A stretch of 64,000 nucleotides of DNA from Ornithinibacter sp. (GTDB lineage Bacteria > Actinomycetota > Actinomycetes > Actinomycetales > Dermatophilaceae): the NCBI GenBank assembly GCA_029266735.1, contig JAQSWG010000005.1:44198-108197 (forward strand), written 5' to 3'. Below, piece by piece: positions 1 to 8,437 of this stretch. Under the pieces are notes generated by a model. It saw only the letters and a program-made list of their open reading frames with translations. It had not been told where the DNA came from and searched no databases. Within the stretch, counting starts at the first letter, position 1; every line of letters starts with the position of its first letter. Position numbers and translations under genes: made by a program.

Positions 1-1341
1 CATGAGGCCGTACTGGTTGCCGCCGTGGATGTCGCTCACGACGAGGACGCGCACCGACGTCTCCGACTCCAGGGGGGCGGCCGCATACTTCTGCTGGAGC
101 GCGGTCGAGAGCGCGATGACGTTGCGCAGGTAGGGAGCAACCTGCGCGGCCCGCGCCTCCACGTCCGAGAGGATCCCCTGGTTCTGCTGAAGGGTGCCGA
201 GCACCCCGGTGGACGTGAACGTCTCCTGCCGGTCTGCGCGGTAGGTCGACCAGAGCGCCCCGGCGGTGAGGGCCACGGAAGCGAGACCCGCGACGAGCCC
301 GCCGACGACGAGGCCGATCGGCGGTCGCCTCCGGCGCAGCACGGCATACCCGACCCAGGTGAGCACCACGACGATGAAGGCACCGGCGGCGAACCGGACC
401 ATGACGTCGACGGCCGCGGCGCGGATGGCGGCGTTGAGCTCCTCGGGTCCGGGTCGAAGGGTCGACAGGGTGACGCCGGGGCGCGAGAGCACGGTGGTGA
501 TGCTCGCCTTCACCTGCGGTACAGCACGCACGCCAGGGGCGAGGCCGGAGAACCCGACCTCGATGTCGCCGAAGGCGGTCGTCGCGACCAGCTCGGAGCT
601 GCGAGCCGGGTTGGGGTCCAGGGTGACGCTGGACCGGTAGTGCCGGGTCTCGGCGGTGGCCGGCGCGACGGCCGTGACAGCCGCCCCGACGATCGCGCAC
701 GCCACGGTCAACGCGGTGACGGCGAGCCCCAGCCTCACCCTGCGGGGGCCGACGCGGTGCCCGGCCCACCACCAGAGGCCCACCGCCGTCACGAGTGGCC
801 AGATGACGGTGGACGCCGCGACGACCCGCTCGTGGAGGCCGAACGCCGGGCCGCCGAGCCCCACCGCGAGCGAGGCCACCGACGCGGTGAGCACCACGGC
901 GGCCGGCCGAGCCACTCGTGGGTCGAGGACCGGAGGTCCGTCCGAGCGTGACGCGAACCAGGGCCACACTCCGAGGAGGACGAACGAGGTGGCGGCGACG
1001 AGGGTGTGCGTGAGTGAGGACTCGGCCCGCGAGGGAAGTGGCACGGCGGCGACGCCCAGCGTGGCGACCCCTGCCGCGGCGAGGAGGACGCGCCCCACCG
1101 GGCGAGCGGGCACCAGCGCCCAGGCGGTGACGAGATGGGCGAGCCCGGTGATGACCAGGGCCGTCGCCATCACCCACCGGTGGGCGGTGCCCGACGCGGC
1201 GAGGGCGCTGACCGACTCGACCCGCGGGTCGAAACCCTCCGGTTGGACAGCCGCCGCCCAGGTCCAGCCGCCGATGAGCGCGACGGCGGCCGTCGTCGCG
1301 CTGAGGACGGCCGTGCGGGGCCGGCCGGCTGGATGGGGCAT
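1..1341 (-). CDS. Membrane metallophosphoesterase with DUF998-like N-terminus (partial, C-terminus outside window)
   Basis: The reading frame is open from an ATG at 1341 down to base 1, about 447 codons, and continues beyond the window. It begins MPHPAGRPRTAVL and has a string of hydrophobic segments; the first part (about residues 1-210) resembles DUF998 integral membrane proteins. A probable extracytoplasmic stretch follows, then two further membrane segments, and the last visible residues are VRVLVVSDIHGGNQYGLM. SDIHG is the first metal-binding motif of calcineurin-like metallophosphoesterases, so the catalytic domain lies off the edge. The product is predicted to be a membrane-anchored phosphoesterase of unknown substrate. 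It is divergent from the HAD gene and shares a palindromic promoter region with it. The start is 7 nt below a TAGGGT box, suggesting a leaderless transcript. Confidence 0.8.
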   Translation of the reverse strand, partial: MPHPAGRPRTAVLSATTAAVALIGGWTWAAAVQPEGFDPRVESVSALAASGTAHRWVMATALVITGLAHLVTAWALVPARPVGRVLLAAAGVATLGVAAVPLPSRAESSLTHTLVAATSFVLLGVWPWFASRSDGPPVLDPRVARPAAVVLTASVASLAVGLGGPAFGLHERVVAASTVIWPLVTAVGLWWWAGHRVGPRRVRLGLAVTALTVACAIVGAAVTAVAPATAETRHYRSSVTLDPNPARSSELVATTAFGDIEVGFSGLAPGVRAVPQVKASITTVLSRPGVTLSTLRPGPEELNAAIRAAAVDVMVRFAAGAFIVVVLTWVGYAVLRRRRPPIGLVVGGLVAGLASVALTAGALWSTYRADRQETFTSTGVLGTLQQNQGILSDVEARAAQVAPYLRNVIALSTALQQKYAAAPLESETSVRVLVVSDIHGGNQYGLM

Positions 1342-1346
1342 GCGAT

Positions 1347-1373
1347 CCACCCTAGGTCGGCGACCTAGGGTGG
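1347..1373. promoter_or_regulatory. 27-bp palindrome carrying two divergent -10 boxes
   Basis: Two 13-bp arms, CCACCCTAGGTCG and CGACCTAGGGTGG, are perfect inverted repeats around one central G. Each arm ends in TAGGGT reading outward (1366-1371 on plus, 1354-1349 on minus), and each box lies 7 nt before a start codon (ATG 1379 and ATG 1341). This spacing fits actinobacterial -10 elements driving leaderless mRNAs in both directions. A repressor operator is the alternative reading. Confidence 0.55.
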
Positions 1374-1378
1374 CCCCC

Positions 1379-2080
1379 ATGCCGCCCTCCGCCTCGGTCG
1401 ACGTGCCCCTCGACTCGCCCTTCGACTCGCCGTTCGAGGGCGTCCTGCTCGACATGGACGGGACGCTCATCGACTCGATCGCCGCCGTCGAGCGGTCGTG
1501 GGTCCGGTGGTCGCAGGAGTACGGCATCGACCCGCTGCGCCTGACGGGCTTCCACGGGGTCACCGCGGCCAACGTCATCGCCGAGCTCCTTCCCCAGGAC
1601 GTCCGGGATGCAGCACACCGCCGGATCCGTGACATCGAGGTCGCCGACGTCGACGGGATCGTCGTCCTGCCCGGTGCCGCAGAGCTGCTGGACGCGCTGG
1701 CGGACGGTGGTGTCCCGACCGCGATCGTCACGTCGGGCACGCACGACCTGGCGGAGGCCAGGATCCGCGCCACCCGCCTGCGCCACCCCCCGGTCGTCGT
1801 CACGGCGTCGGACGTCGAGCGGGGCAAGCCGTGGCCGGACCCGTGGCTCGAGGGTGCACGGCGGCTCGGCGTCGACCCGACGGCGTGCCTCGTCGTCGAG
1901 GACTCGGTCGCCGGCCTGGAGGCGGCGCGGGCGGCCGGCTGCCCGGCGCTCGTCGCCGTGCTGGGCACGGCACCACCGGACGAGCTCGAGTCCGTGGCCG
2001 ACCTCGTCGTGCCCGACCTCTCGGCGCTGAAGGTCGTCGTCGACAAGGGCCGCGTCCGACTGCTCGGGCCTAGGGTCTAG
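1379..2080 (+). CDS. HAD-superfamily sugar-phosphate phosphatase-like hydrolase
   Basis: A 233-residue HAD hydrolase of the beta-phosphoglucomutase/sugar-phosphatase type. Motif I is LLDMDGTL (nucleophile Asp about residue 25, general acid Asp 27), motif II is the IVTSGT segment, motif III is the Lys in ERGKPWPDP, and motif IV is VVEDSVAGLEAA. The sequence before motif I contains a small duplication (LDSPFDSPF). It probably dephosphorylates a small sugar phosphate in the cytoplasm; the substrate cannot be read from sequence. The ATG at 1379 is preferred because it follows the TAGGGT box by 7 nt and gives a normal N-terminus. The next gene begins 2 nt after the stop codon but has its own promoter box. 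Confidence 0.88.
   Translation: MPPSASVDVPLDSPFDSPFEGVLLDMDGTLIDSIAAVERSWVRWSQEYGIDPLRLTGFHGVTAANVIAELLPQDVRDAAHRRIRDIEVADVDGIVVLPGAAELLDALADGGVPTAIVTSGTHDLAEARIRATRLRHPPVVVTASDVERGKPWPDPWLEGARRLGVDPTACLVVEDSVAGLEAARAAGCPALVAVLGTAPPDELESVADLVVPDLSALKVVVDKGRVRLLGPRV
2071..2076 (+). promoter_or_regulatory. -10 box (TAGGGT) for the FAD-dehydrogenase gene
   Basis: TAGGGT lies inside the last codons of the HAD gene, 6 nt before the ATG at 2083. It is the same hexamer at nearly the same distance as in the 1347-1373 palindrome, so a leaderless transcript is likely. No separate ribosome binding site is visible. Confidence 0.4.
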
Positions 2081-2082
2081 CC

Positions 2083-3756
2083 ATGGATGCCGATGCCGTC
2101 GTCGTCGGTGCCGGGCTGGCCGGGCTCGTCGCCACCTGCGAGCTGGCCGATGCCGGTCGATCCGTCGTCCTGCTCGACCAGGAGAGCGACGCCAACCTCG
2201 GCGGGCAGGCGTGGTGGAGCTTCGGCGGGCTGTTCCTCGTGGACACCCCGGAGCAGCGCCGGATGGGGATCTCGGACTCCTTCGAGCTGGCCTGGCAGGA
2301 CTGGGAGGGGACGGCCGCGTGGGACCGGCTCGTCGGTCCCGACGGCTCACCCGGGCCGGACCACTGGGGCCGCACCTGGGCCCGCGCGTACGTCGAGTGG
2401 GCCGCCGGCGAGAAGCGCGCCTGGTTGCGCGAGCTCGGCGTCTCCTTCTTTCCTGTCGTCGGGTGGGCCGAGCGCGGTGACGGCACGAGTGGCGGCCACG
2501 GGAACTCGGTGCCGCGCTTCCACATCCCGTGGGGGACGGGCACCGGTCTCGTCGCGCCGTTCGAGCGACGGCTGCGCGAGCACATCGCCGGAGGTCGGGT
2601 CTTCTACCGGCCGCGCCACCGCGTCGACGAGCTCGTTCTCAGTGGGGAGGCCGTCACGGGCGTGCGCGGTGCGGTGCTCGCGCCGGACGCCTCACCCCGG
2701 GGCGTCGCCTCGAACCGGGACGTCACCGGAGGCTTCGAGTACGGAGGGATGGCGGTCGTCGTCTCCTCCGGGGGCATCGGGGGCGATCACGACCTCGTCC
2801 GCGCCAACTGGCCGGCACGGCTGGGCACACCGCCGGCCGACCTCCTGACCGGTGTCCCGGCATACGTCGACGGACGCATGCTGACCATCACGGAGCAGGC
2901 GGGCGGCACGGTCGTCAACCGTGACCGGATGTGGCACTACGTCGAGGGGGTGCGCAACTGGGACCCGGTCTGGCCGGGCCATGCCATCCGCATCCTTCCT
3001 GGACCCAGCGCCATGTGGTTCGACGGGCGGGGAGACCGGCTGCCGGCGCCCTTCCTTCCCGGCTTCGACACTCTGGGCACCTTGGACCACTTGCGGCACA
3101 CCGGTTTCGACCACTCGTGGTTCGTGCTCAACCGGTCCCTCGCGGGCAAGGAGTTCGCGCTCTCGGGGTCGGAGCAGAACCTCGACCTCACCCACCGGCG
3201 CTACCGCGACGTCCTCCGGCGGCCCGTCAGCAAGGTCACGCCGTCCGTGCAGGCCTTCCTCGACCACGGTGAGGACTGGCTGACAGCCGACACCATCGGT
3301 GCGCTCGTGGCGAGGATGAACGCCCTCACCCCGCAGGCTCCCCTCGACCCCGCCCACATCGAGCGCCAGATCGTGGCACGCGACCGGCAGGTCGACAACG
3401 CGTACACCAAGGACGCGCAGGTCGCAGCGATCCGCGTCGCGCGGCGCTATCGAGGGGACAGGCTCACCAAGCGGGCCCACCCGCTGCACCGCATCCTCGA
3501 CCCCAAGCACGGTCCCCTCGTGGCGGTGCGCCTGCGGGTGCTGTCGCGCAAGACGCTCGGCGGCCTGCACACCGACCTGCGCGGTCGGGTGCTCGGCGCC
3601 TCGGGAGAGCCGGTGCCGGGCTTGTACGCCGCGGGTGAGGTGGCCGGGTTCGGGGGCGGCGGCGTACACGGGTACCGCGCGCTGGAGGGGACGTTCGTCG
3701 GGGGCTGCCTGTTCTCCGGGAGAACGGCGGGACGCAGCGCCGCGACGGACCTGTGA
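2083..3756 (+). CDS. FAD-binding dehydrogenase (fumarate reductase/3-ketosteroid dehydrogenase-like)
   Basis: A 557-residue flavoprotein. The N-terminus VVVGAGLAGLVATCELADAG is the dinucleotide-binding Rossmann motif, followed by the acidic ribose-binding end of strand 2 (VVLLDQES). The C-terminal LYAAGEVAGFGGGGVHGY and LEGTFVGGCLFSGR is the second FAD-contact region typical of the FAD_binding_2 family. Length and layout match actinobacterial FAD-binding dehydrogenases related to KstD and fumarate reductase flavoprotein. It should be a cytoplasmic redox enzyme; the substrate is unknown and no steroid genes are nearby. Its stop overlaps the GTG of the MFS gene, so the two are probably translated together. 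Confidence 0.85.
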   Translation: MDADAVVVGAGLAGLVATCELADAGRSVVLLDQESDANLGGQAWWSFGGLFLVDTPEQRRMGISDSFELAWQDWEGTAAWDRLVGPDGSPGPDHWGRTWARAYVEWAAGEKRAWLRELGVSFFPVVGWAERGDGTSGGHGNSVPRFHIPWGTGTGLVAPFERRLREHIAGGRVFYRPRHRVDELVLSGEAVTGVRGAVLAPDASPRGVASNRDVTGGFEYGGMAVVVSSGGIGGDHDLVRANWPARLGTPPADLLTGVPAYVDGRMLTITEQAGGTVVNRDRMWHYVEGVRNWDPVWPGHAIRILPGPSAMWFDGRGDRLPAPFLPGFDTLGTLDHLRHTGFDHSWFVLNRSLAGKEFALSGSEQNLDLTHRRYRDVLRRPVSKVTPSVQAFLDHGEDWLTADTIGALVARMNALTPQAPLDPAHIERQIVARDRQVDNAYTKDAQVAAIRVARRYRGDRLTKRAHPLHRILDPKHGPLVAVRLRVLSRKTLGGLHTDLRGRVLGASGEPVPGLYAAGEVAGFGGGGVHGYRALEGTFVGGCLFSGRTAGRSAATDL

Positions 3757-5093
3757 GCAGCGACGACACCCTCGGATCCGGGACCACCGCGCAACGTCGC
3801 GGTGCCACCGGTGGGACGGACACGCAGGAGCCGGCGGCCTCCTCGCCACCGCCTCCGCCGCTGCGGCACGACCGGGACTTCCGGCGCTACTGGCTGGCTC
3901 GCGAGGTGTCGATCGCCGGCACCCTCGTCACCGCCGTCGCCCTGCCCGTGCTCGTCTACCGCCTCAGCGGCAGCCCCTCCCTGACCGCGCTCATCACCGT
4001 CGTCGAGGGGTTGCCCTACCTCGTGCTCGGCCTCTTCTCCGGGGCGCTGTCGGACCGCCTCGACCGCCGTCGCGTCATGGTCGCCGCCGACGTCGTCGCC
4101 GCACTCACCATGGCGTCGATCCCCATCGCCTGGGGGCTGGGCGCCCTGACCGTGGTGCACGCGCTCGTCGCCGGTTTCCTCACGCAGGCGGCATTCGTCT
4201 TCTTCGACGGCGCAGCGTTCGGGGCCCTCCCGGCGATCGTGGGACGTGACCGCATCGGACAGGCCAACGCCGCCGTGTGGGGTGTGGGGTCGTTCCTCGA
4301 CCTCGGCGTCCCGATGCTGACGGGAGTGGCCCTGGCGTTCATCCACCCCGCCGTCCTGCTCGCGGTGGACGCGCTGTCGTTCGCCCTGTCGGCGGCCTGC
4401 GTGGCGACCATCCGAACCCGACTGTCCGAGCCACGGGAGGGTCAGCCACCGCTGCGCCCGCGGGTGCTGCTCACGGAGGTGGCCGCCGGCCTGCGTTTCC
4501 TCTGGCGGCACGTGGGGGTGCGGTCCCAGACGGTGATCGGCTTCCTCCTGTCCTTCTCGGGCGCCGGGTTCATGGCGCTCTCGGTGCCGTATGCCGACCG
4601 CCTCCTCGACGTGGGGACGAGCGGTTGGCGGTTCGGTCTCGTCTTCGCCGCGTGGGGGATCGGAGGCATGCTCGTCGCGGTGATCACCCCGCGCCTGCTG
4701 AGGGTGGTCTCACCCAACCGGCTGGCACTGCTGTGGCTGCCGGTCGCGGCCGTGTCGGGCATCGTCGTCGTGACCGCGTCGTCCTGGCAGGTGGCCGTGG
4801 CGGTGATGGTCGTCTGGGGCGTCTCGTACCAAGGGGTCATCCTCAACTCGATGACCTATCGCCAGCAGGTGACGCCGGAACCGCTGCTCGGCCGGGTCAA
4901 CACCGCCGGGAGGATGCTGTCCTTCGGGGTGGGGTGGACCGGCGGTGCGCTGGTGGCGAGCGCCCTGGCGGGGGCGGTGGGGCTGCGCCCGGCGCTCGTC
5001 GCAGTGGTCTCGGTGGGTGTGGTGGCCGCAGCGTTCGGGTGGCTCTCGCCACTGCGGACGTTGGATGTCCGTGGGGCGACGACACCCCACTGA
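3753..5093 (+). CDS. MFS transporter (EntS/MFS_3-type exporter)
   Basis: A 446-residue major facilitator protein with about twelve hydrophobic segments after a polar N-terminal tail of about 40 residues. The loop between helices 2 and 3 is GALSDRLDRRRVMVAAD, the usual MFS signature, and the RDFRRYWLAR start of the first domain fits the enterobactin-exporter-like group. Substrate is unknown; drug or siderophore efflux is typical for the family. The GTG start (3753) overlaps the preceding stop as GTGA, implying translational coupling to the FAD dehydrogenase, so export or uptake of that enzyme's substrate or product is possible. Confidence 0.85.
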   Translation: MSSDDTLGSGTTAQRRGATGGTDTQEPAASSPPPPPLRHDRDFRRYWLAREVSIAGTLVTAVALPVLVYRLSGSPSLTALITVVEGLPYLVLGLFSGALSDRLDRRRVMVAADVVAALTMASIPIAWGLGALTVVHALVAGFLTQAAFVFFDGAAFGALPAIVGRDRIGQANAAVWGVGSFLDLGVPMLTGVALAFIHPAVLLAVDALSFALSAACVATIRTRLSEPREGQPPLRPRVLLTEVAAGLRFLWRHVGVRSQTVIGFLLSFSGAGFMALSVPYADRLLDVGTSGWRFGLVFAAWGIGGMLVAVITPRLLRVVSPNRLALLWLPVAAVSGIVVVTASSWQVAVAVMVVWGVSYQGVILNSMTYRQQVTPEPLLGRVNTAGRMLSFGVGWTGGALVASALAGAVGLRPALVAVVSVGVVAAAFGWLSPLRTLDVRGATTPH

Positions 5094-5139
5094 CGGACTG
5101 CCGACCGGGGGCCGTGGGCCGGCCGGCGCACCGACAGCG

Positions 5140-5532
5140 TCAGGGCGCGCGCCACTCCCATTCGTCCTCGTCGTCCACCACGGTGCCCGTCGGCGCGAGA
5201 CCCGCACGTTCGGCCACCCGTCGGGATGCCGCGTGGTCGCCCCTGACGCGGGCCACGAGGCGGCGGGTGCCGGCGGCGCGCAAGGCCGTGACCATCGCCC
5301 CGACGGCCTCGCTCGCGTAGCCCAGACCCTGCCAGGTCCTTCCGATGACCCACGCCACCTCCACGTCGGCGCTGGCTCGCTCGAGGCTGGCCTGGACGTA
5401 GCCGATCGCCGTGCCGTCCGACCGGAGGCGCACGACCCAGTTGAGCCAGGTCTCACGCCCGTCCGGCGACACCTCCGTGACCTGGACCCGGATGCACCAC
5501 GAGCGTGAACGACGTGGGTCCTCGAGCCGGGC
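5140..5532 (-). pseudogene. GNAT acetyltransferase remnant, N-terminus missing
   Basis: The frame encodes the C-terminal half of a RimJ/RimL-like N-acetyltransferase: ETWLNWVVRLRSDGTAIGYVQ, then the acetyl-CoA loop VIGRTWQGLGYASEAVGAM and the LVARVRGDHAASRRVAERAGL helix. A GTG at 5472 would give only 110 residues. Upstream the frame runs about 20 more codons to a stop at 5533-5535 with no methionine. The roughly 60-70 residues that normally precede the WLNW strand are absent in all frames before the osmC gene ends at 5595. It looks like a gene whose 5' end was deleted; a functional minimal protein from 5472 is less likely. Confidence 0.65.
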
Positions 5533-5594
5533 TCACGTGGAGCGGCCCGGACCAGGAGGCGGGTCGGCACTGTCGACGGGGGATCCGGGCCGGC

Positions 5595-6023
5595 TCACCC
5601 GACGAGGGCCGCCTCGAGCGAGATCGGGACGGCCTGGAGTGCCTGGCTGACCGGGCAGCCGGTCCTCGCGCCCTCGGCCGCCTCCTGGAACTGGTCGGCC
5701 GACATGCCCGGCACGACGCCGGTGACCTTGATCGCGACGCCGGTGATTCCGGTGCCGGGCTGGAAGGTCACGTCGGCAGTGGTGTCGAGCGAGGTCGCCG
5801 GTGTCCCGGCCCGAGCCAGCGCCCCGGACAGAGCCATCGAGAAGCACGAGGAGTGAGCCGCGGCGATGAGCTCCTCGGGGCTGGTGCGGCCGTCCGGCTC
5901 CTCCGCGCGTGACGCCCACGTCACGTTGAACGTGCCGATGCCCGAGGACTGCATGGTGACCTGGCCGGCTCCCTCGTTCAGGGTGCCCTCCCAGTGAGAG
6001 GTGGCGGTGCGACTCGTGGCCAT
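5595..6023 (-). CDS. OsmC-family peroxiredoxin
   Basis: A 142-residue OsmC/Ohr-family protein. The N-terminal segment TATSHWEGTLNEGAGQVTM matches OsmC strands, and the two redox cysteines are in AAHSSCFSMALS and RTGCPVSQAL. OsmC proteins are cytoplasmic thiol peroxidases that reduce organic hydroperoxides, usually using dihydrolipoamide or similar thiols. GGAGCACCACG lies just upstream of the ATG and supplies a ribosome binding site. It sits between the acetyltransferase remnant and the proteasome activator, all on the minus strand but with gaps that suggest separate units. Confidence 0.92.
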   Translation of the reverse strand: MATSRTATSHWEGTLNEGAGQVTMQSSGIGTFNVTWASRAEEPDGRTSPEELIAAAHSSCFSMALSGALARAGTPATSLDTTADVTFQPGTGITGVAIKVTGVVPGMSADQFQEAAEGARTGCPVSQALQAVPISLEAALVG

Positions 6024-6076
6024 CGTGGTGCTCCTTCGCTCGTGGGTTGGTGGTCCGGCTGCTGCCGTTGTTGCGG

Positions 6077-6709
6077 TCAGAGGTACTGGCCGGTGCCCTC
6101 GGCATGGGTCGCCTCGCCCTTGGGCGGGCCGGTGCGCGGCATCCCCGGTGCGCTCGGCGGCACCTGCTGGCGCGTCACGCCAGGCGGCAGTGCACGCATC
6201 TGCTGCAGCTGTGCCTGCGCGGCCATCTGCTGCGCGACGAGCGCGGTCTGGATGCCGTGGAAGAGGCCCTCCAGCCAGCCGACGAGCTGGGCCTGGGCGA
6301 TGCGCAGCTCTGCATCGGAGGGCGCGTCGTCCTTGAAGGGCAGCGCGATGCGCTCGAGCTCGTCGACGAGCTCGGGGGCCAGCCCGTCCTTGAGCTCGCC
6401 GATGGAGCGCTCGTGGATGTCGGCCAGTCGGGCCCGGCCCTTCTCGTCGAGCGGGGCGCTGCGCACCTCCTCGAGGAGCTGCTTGACCATCGAGCCGATG
6501 CGCATGACCTTGGCCGGGTGCTCCACGAGGTCGGCGGGGTTCGCCACGCGTTGGGGCTCCGGGGGCACGGGCTCGTGGGGTGCGACGCCCATCCCGTCGG
6601 GGGTGACGACGACCACCCTCTCGCCGTCACTCGTCACCGTGGTCGGCACCATGCGGTCGTCGCCCTCGTCCGCGTCCTGGTTCTCGTCGCTGCGGGGCTG
6701 CTCGGTCAT
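6077..6709 (-). CDS. bpa: Bacterial proteasome activator Bpa (DUF2587)
   Basis: A 210-residue protein matching Bpa/PafE (Rv3780 family). It has an acidic disordered N-terminus, the helical core (KVMRIGSMVKQLLEEVRSAPLDEKGRARLADIHERS and the following LVGWLEGLFHGIQTALVAQQM), and the C-terminal GQYL motif that docks into the 20S proteasome alpha-ring. In Mycobacterium the ring-shaped, ATP-independent Bpa opens the proteasome gate and degrades unfolded proteins. Its presence implies the organism has a 20S proteasome elsewhere. The ATG at 6709 follows AGGATGAAG; an upstream in-frame extension to 6811 has no family similarity. Confidence 0.93.
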   Translation of the reverse strand: MTEQPRSDENQDADEGDDRMVPTTVTSDGERVVVVTPDGMGVAPHEPVPPEPQRVANPADLVEHPAKVMRIGSMVKQLLEEVRSAPLDEKGRARLADIHERSIGELKDGLAPELVDELERIALPFKDDAPSDAELRIAQAQLVGWLEGLFHGIQTALVAQQMAAQAQLQQMRALPPGVTRQQVPPSAPGMPRTGPPKGEATHAEGTGQYL

Positions 6710-6844
6710 GGCTTCATCCTGCCCCACGATCACCGCGGCGGTCGTGGAGCGACCAGCCCGGCGTCGGGCACCACCACCACCGGACGCTGCAGCTCGGGTG
6801 CCCGGCGGCATGCCGGCTGCGGCGCGCTGCCGGCGCGGTCCCCG

Positions 6845-8089
6845 TCAGGCCGTTGCGAGGTCCGTGCGGGCCGCCTCGGGCTCGGCACGAGTGACCCGAC
6901 GCAGGAGCGGTTGGCCCGCCGCCGCGAGGAGCGCCGCGGTCAGCGCGGCCCCCACCGTCACCGCGAAGGCCCCGGAGTGCCCGTGGAGGTCGGCGAGCCG
7001 TCCGGCACTGGCCGAGCCGACGGCATACCCGATGCCGGTGGCGCCGGCGAGCAGGGTCATGGCGGCCCCGACCTTCTCCGCGGGCGCTGCGCGCTCCCCG
7101 AGCATGAACACGCTGATCATGTAGGGCGCGACGACGAAGCCGAGCACGAGGACGACGACGACGAGCCGCGCGATCGTGTCGGTGACGAGAAGGGGCACGG
7201 ACAGCACCGCCAGTCCTGCGGCGGCTGTGAGAACCCTTGCGGGATACCCGAAACGGGCAGGCAGTGCAGCCACCGCCAGTCCCGCGACCACCGAGCCGAC
7301 TCCCAGGCTGGCGTGCACGAGACCGGCGATGCCGGGCTGCCCGGAGACGGTGGCCAGCACGGTGGTCCCGGTCTGGACGGAACCGAAGACGACGCCGATG
7401 AGCAGCTGTGCCACGAGGAGCACGACGAATGCGGCGGTGAGCAGGCGGGCGCCCGGGCTCCCGTCGGGCCGGTGGGCGAGGGTGAGCCGGGCGGTGTGGT
7501 GGAGGGCGAACCAGCACCCGAACACGAGGAGCACGCTCGCCGCCACGACGAGCGCCACCTGCGGGCTGGCCAGCACGACGACGAGCCCGAGCAGGGCAGG
7601 ACCGAGCACGAACGAGGCCTCGTCGGCGGCGCCCTCGTAGGAGAACGCGGCGTCCATGAGGCGTGGCTGACGGTGGCCGGTGTCCCGGGTGATGGGGCGC
7701 CAGCGCACCCGGGCGAGAGGGCCGATCTGCGGCATCGCGGCGCCTGCCAGCGCTGCGCTCGCGACGACGAGGACCGGACTGACCCCGGCATCCGCCAGCG
7801 CCACGAGCACGAGGAGCCCGAGGCCTCCGACCACCGACTGCACGAGGACGACGGGGCGCTGGCCCACCCGGTCCGCGAGGGAGCCGGCTATGGGGGAGCC
7901 CACGGCATTCGCCACGGCCAGGGCGCCGGCCGCTGCTCCACCGACGCCGTACGAACCGGTGGTCCCCGCGACGAGGAGGAGCGTCCCCATCTGCCCCATC
8001 GCGAGCGGAAGACGGCCGACGAACGCCACGACGACGTAGAGCGGTCCGGCCAGGGTGAAGAGGCGGCGGTAGGAGGCCAGTGGTGACAT
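6845..8089 (-). CDS. MFS transporter
   Basis: A 414-residue major facilitator protein with about twelve hydrophobic segments. The helix 2-3 loop is GSLADRVGQRPVVLVQSV; the repeated half has GSASAGRLADLHG near helix 11. It resembles actinobacterial MFS efflux proteins of unknown substrate. The ATG at 8089 has AGGAAG 8 nt upstream and starts directly before the first membrane segment; the longer frame up to 8227 lacks sense. A possible -10 box (TAGGAT, minus strand, 8187-8182) lies about 95 nt upstream. Confidence 0.85.
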   Translation of the reverse strand: MSPLASYRRLFTLAGPLYVVVAFVGRLPLAMGQMGTLLLVAGTTGSYGVGGAAAGALAVANAVGSPIAGSLADRVGQRPVVLVQSVVGGLGLLVLVALADAGVSPVLVVASAALAGAAMPQIGPLARVRWRPITRDTGHRQPRLMDAAFSYEGAADEASFVLGPALLGLVVVLASPQVALVVAASVLLVFGCWFALHHTARLTLAHRPDGSPGARLLTAAFVVLLVAQLLIGVVFGSVQTGTTVLATVSGQPGIAGLVHASLGVGSVVAGLAVAALPARFGYPARVLTAAAGLAVLSVPLLVTDTIARLVVVVLVLGFVVAPYMISVFMLGERAAPAEKVGAAMTLLAGATGIGYAVGSASAGRLADLHGHSGAFAVTVGAALTAALLAAAGQPLLRRVTRAEPEAARTDLATA

Positions 8090-8302
8090 CGGGTGCTTCC
8101 TGGTCACGCGCCCGGGGAGGGCGGAGCGAGTGTGCGCCGAACCCGCCTCCAAGGACGCACCAGGAACCCTCAGCAGGGTCCATCCTAGCGCCGGCCCGCG
8201 CCGGCGCTGGCAGTCACCGATACCCACCCGGGCGCACGTGCCCGGCTGGGCGTCGTCGCTCCTCCACCGCAGACGCCCGCACGCAGCGGAGAGCCTGACA
8301 GG

Positions 8303-8428
8303 ATGCTGCCCGTGAGCCCCGTGCAGATCCGTCCCGTCGGGGGTGCCTCAGGGTGCCTCGTGATGATCCTCGTCTCGGTCGTGCTGTCGGTGCTGCTGAC
8401 GGTGGGCCTCAACCTGCTTCTCCGGTGA
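8303..8428 (+). CDS. Small single-span membrane protein (41 aa)
   Basis: A short frame starts with ATG 8303 and encodes MLPVSPVQIRPVGGASG followed by one strongly hydrophobic helix (CLVMILVSVVLSVLLTVGL) and a short NLLLR tail. The clean topology, the high-GC third positions and the fit in the gap between divergent and convergent neighbours argue that it is real. Similar tiny Gly/Ser-then-helix proteins occur in actinobacteria, but I cannot name a family. It ends 9 nt before the convergent DUF1304 gene. Function unknown. Confidence 0.6.
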   Translation: MLPVSPVQIRPVGGASGCLVMILVSVVLSVLLTVGLNLLLR

Positions 8429-8437
8429 CGGCTGCCG

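Noticed and set aside
656..1378. Long plus-strand extension upstream of the HAD gene
   Set aside because: Thr/Ala/Arg-rich translation opposite the membrane metallophosphoesterase gene; HAD similarity begins only after ATG 1379.
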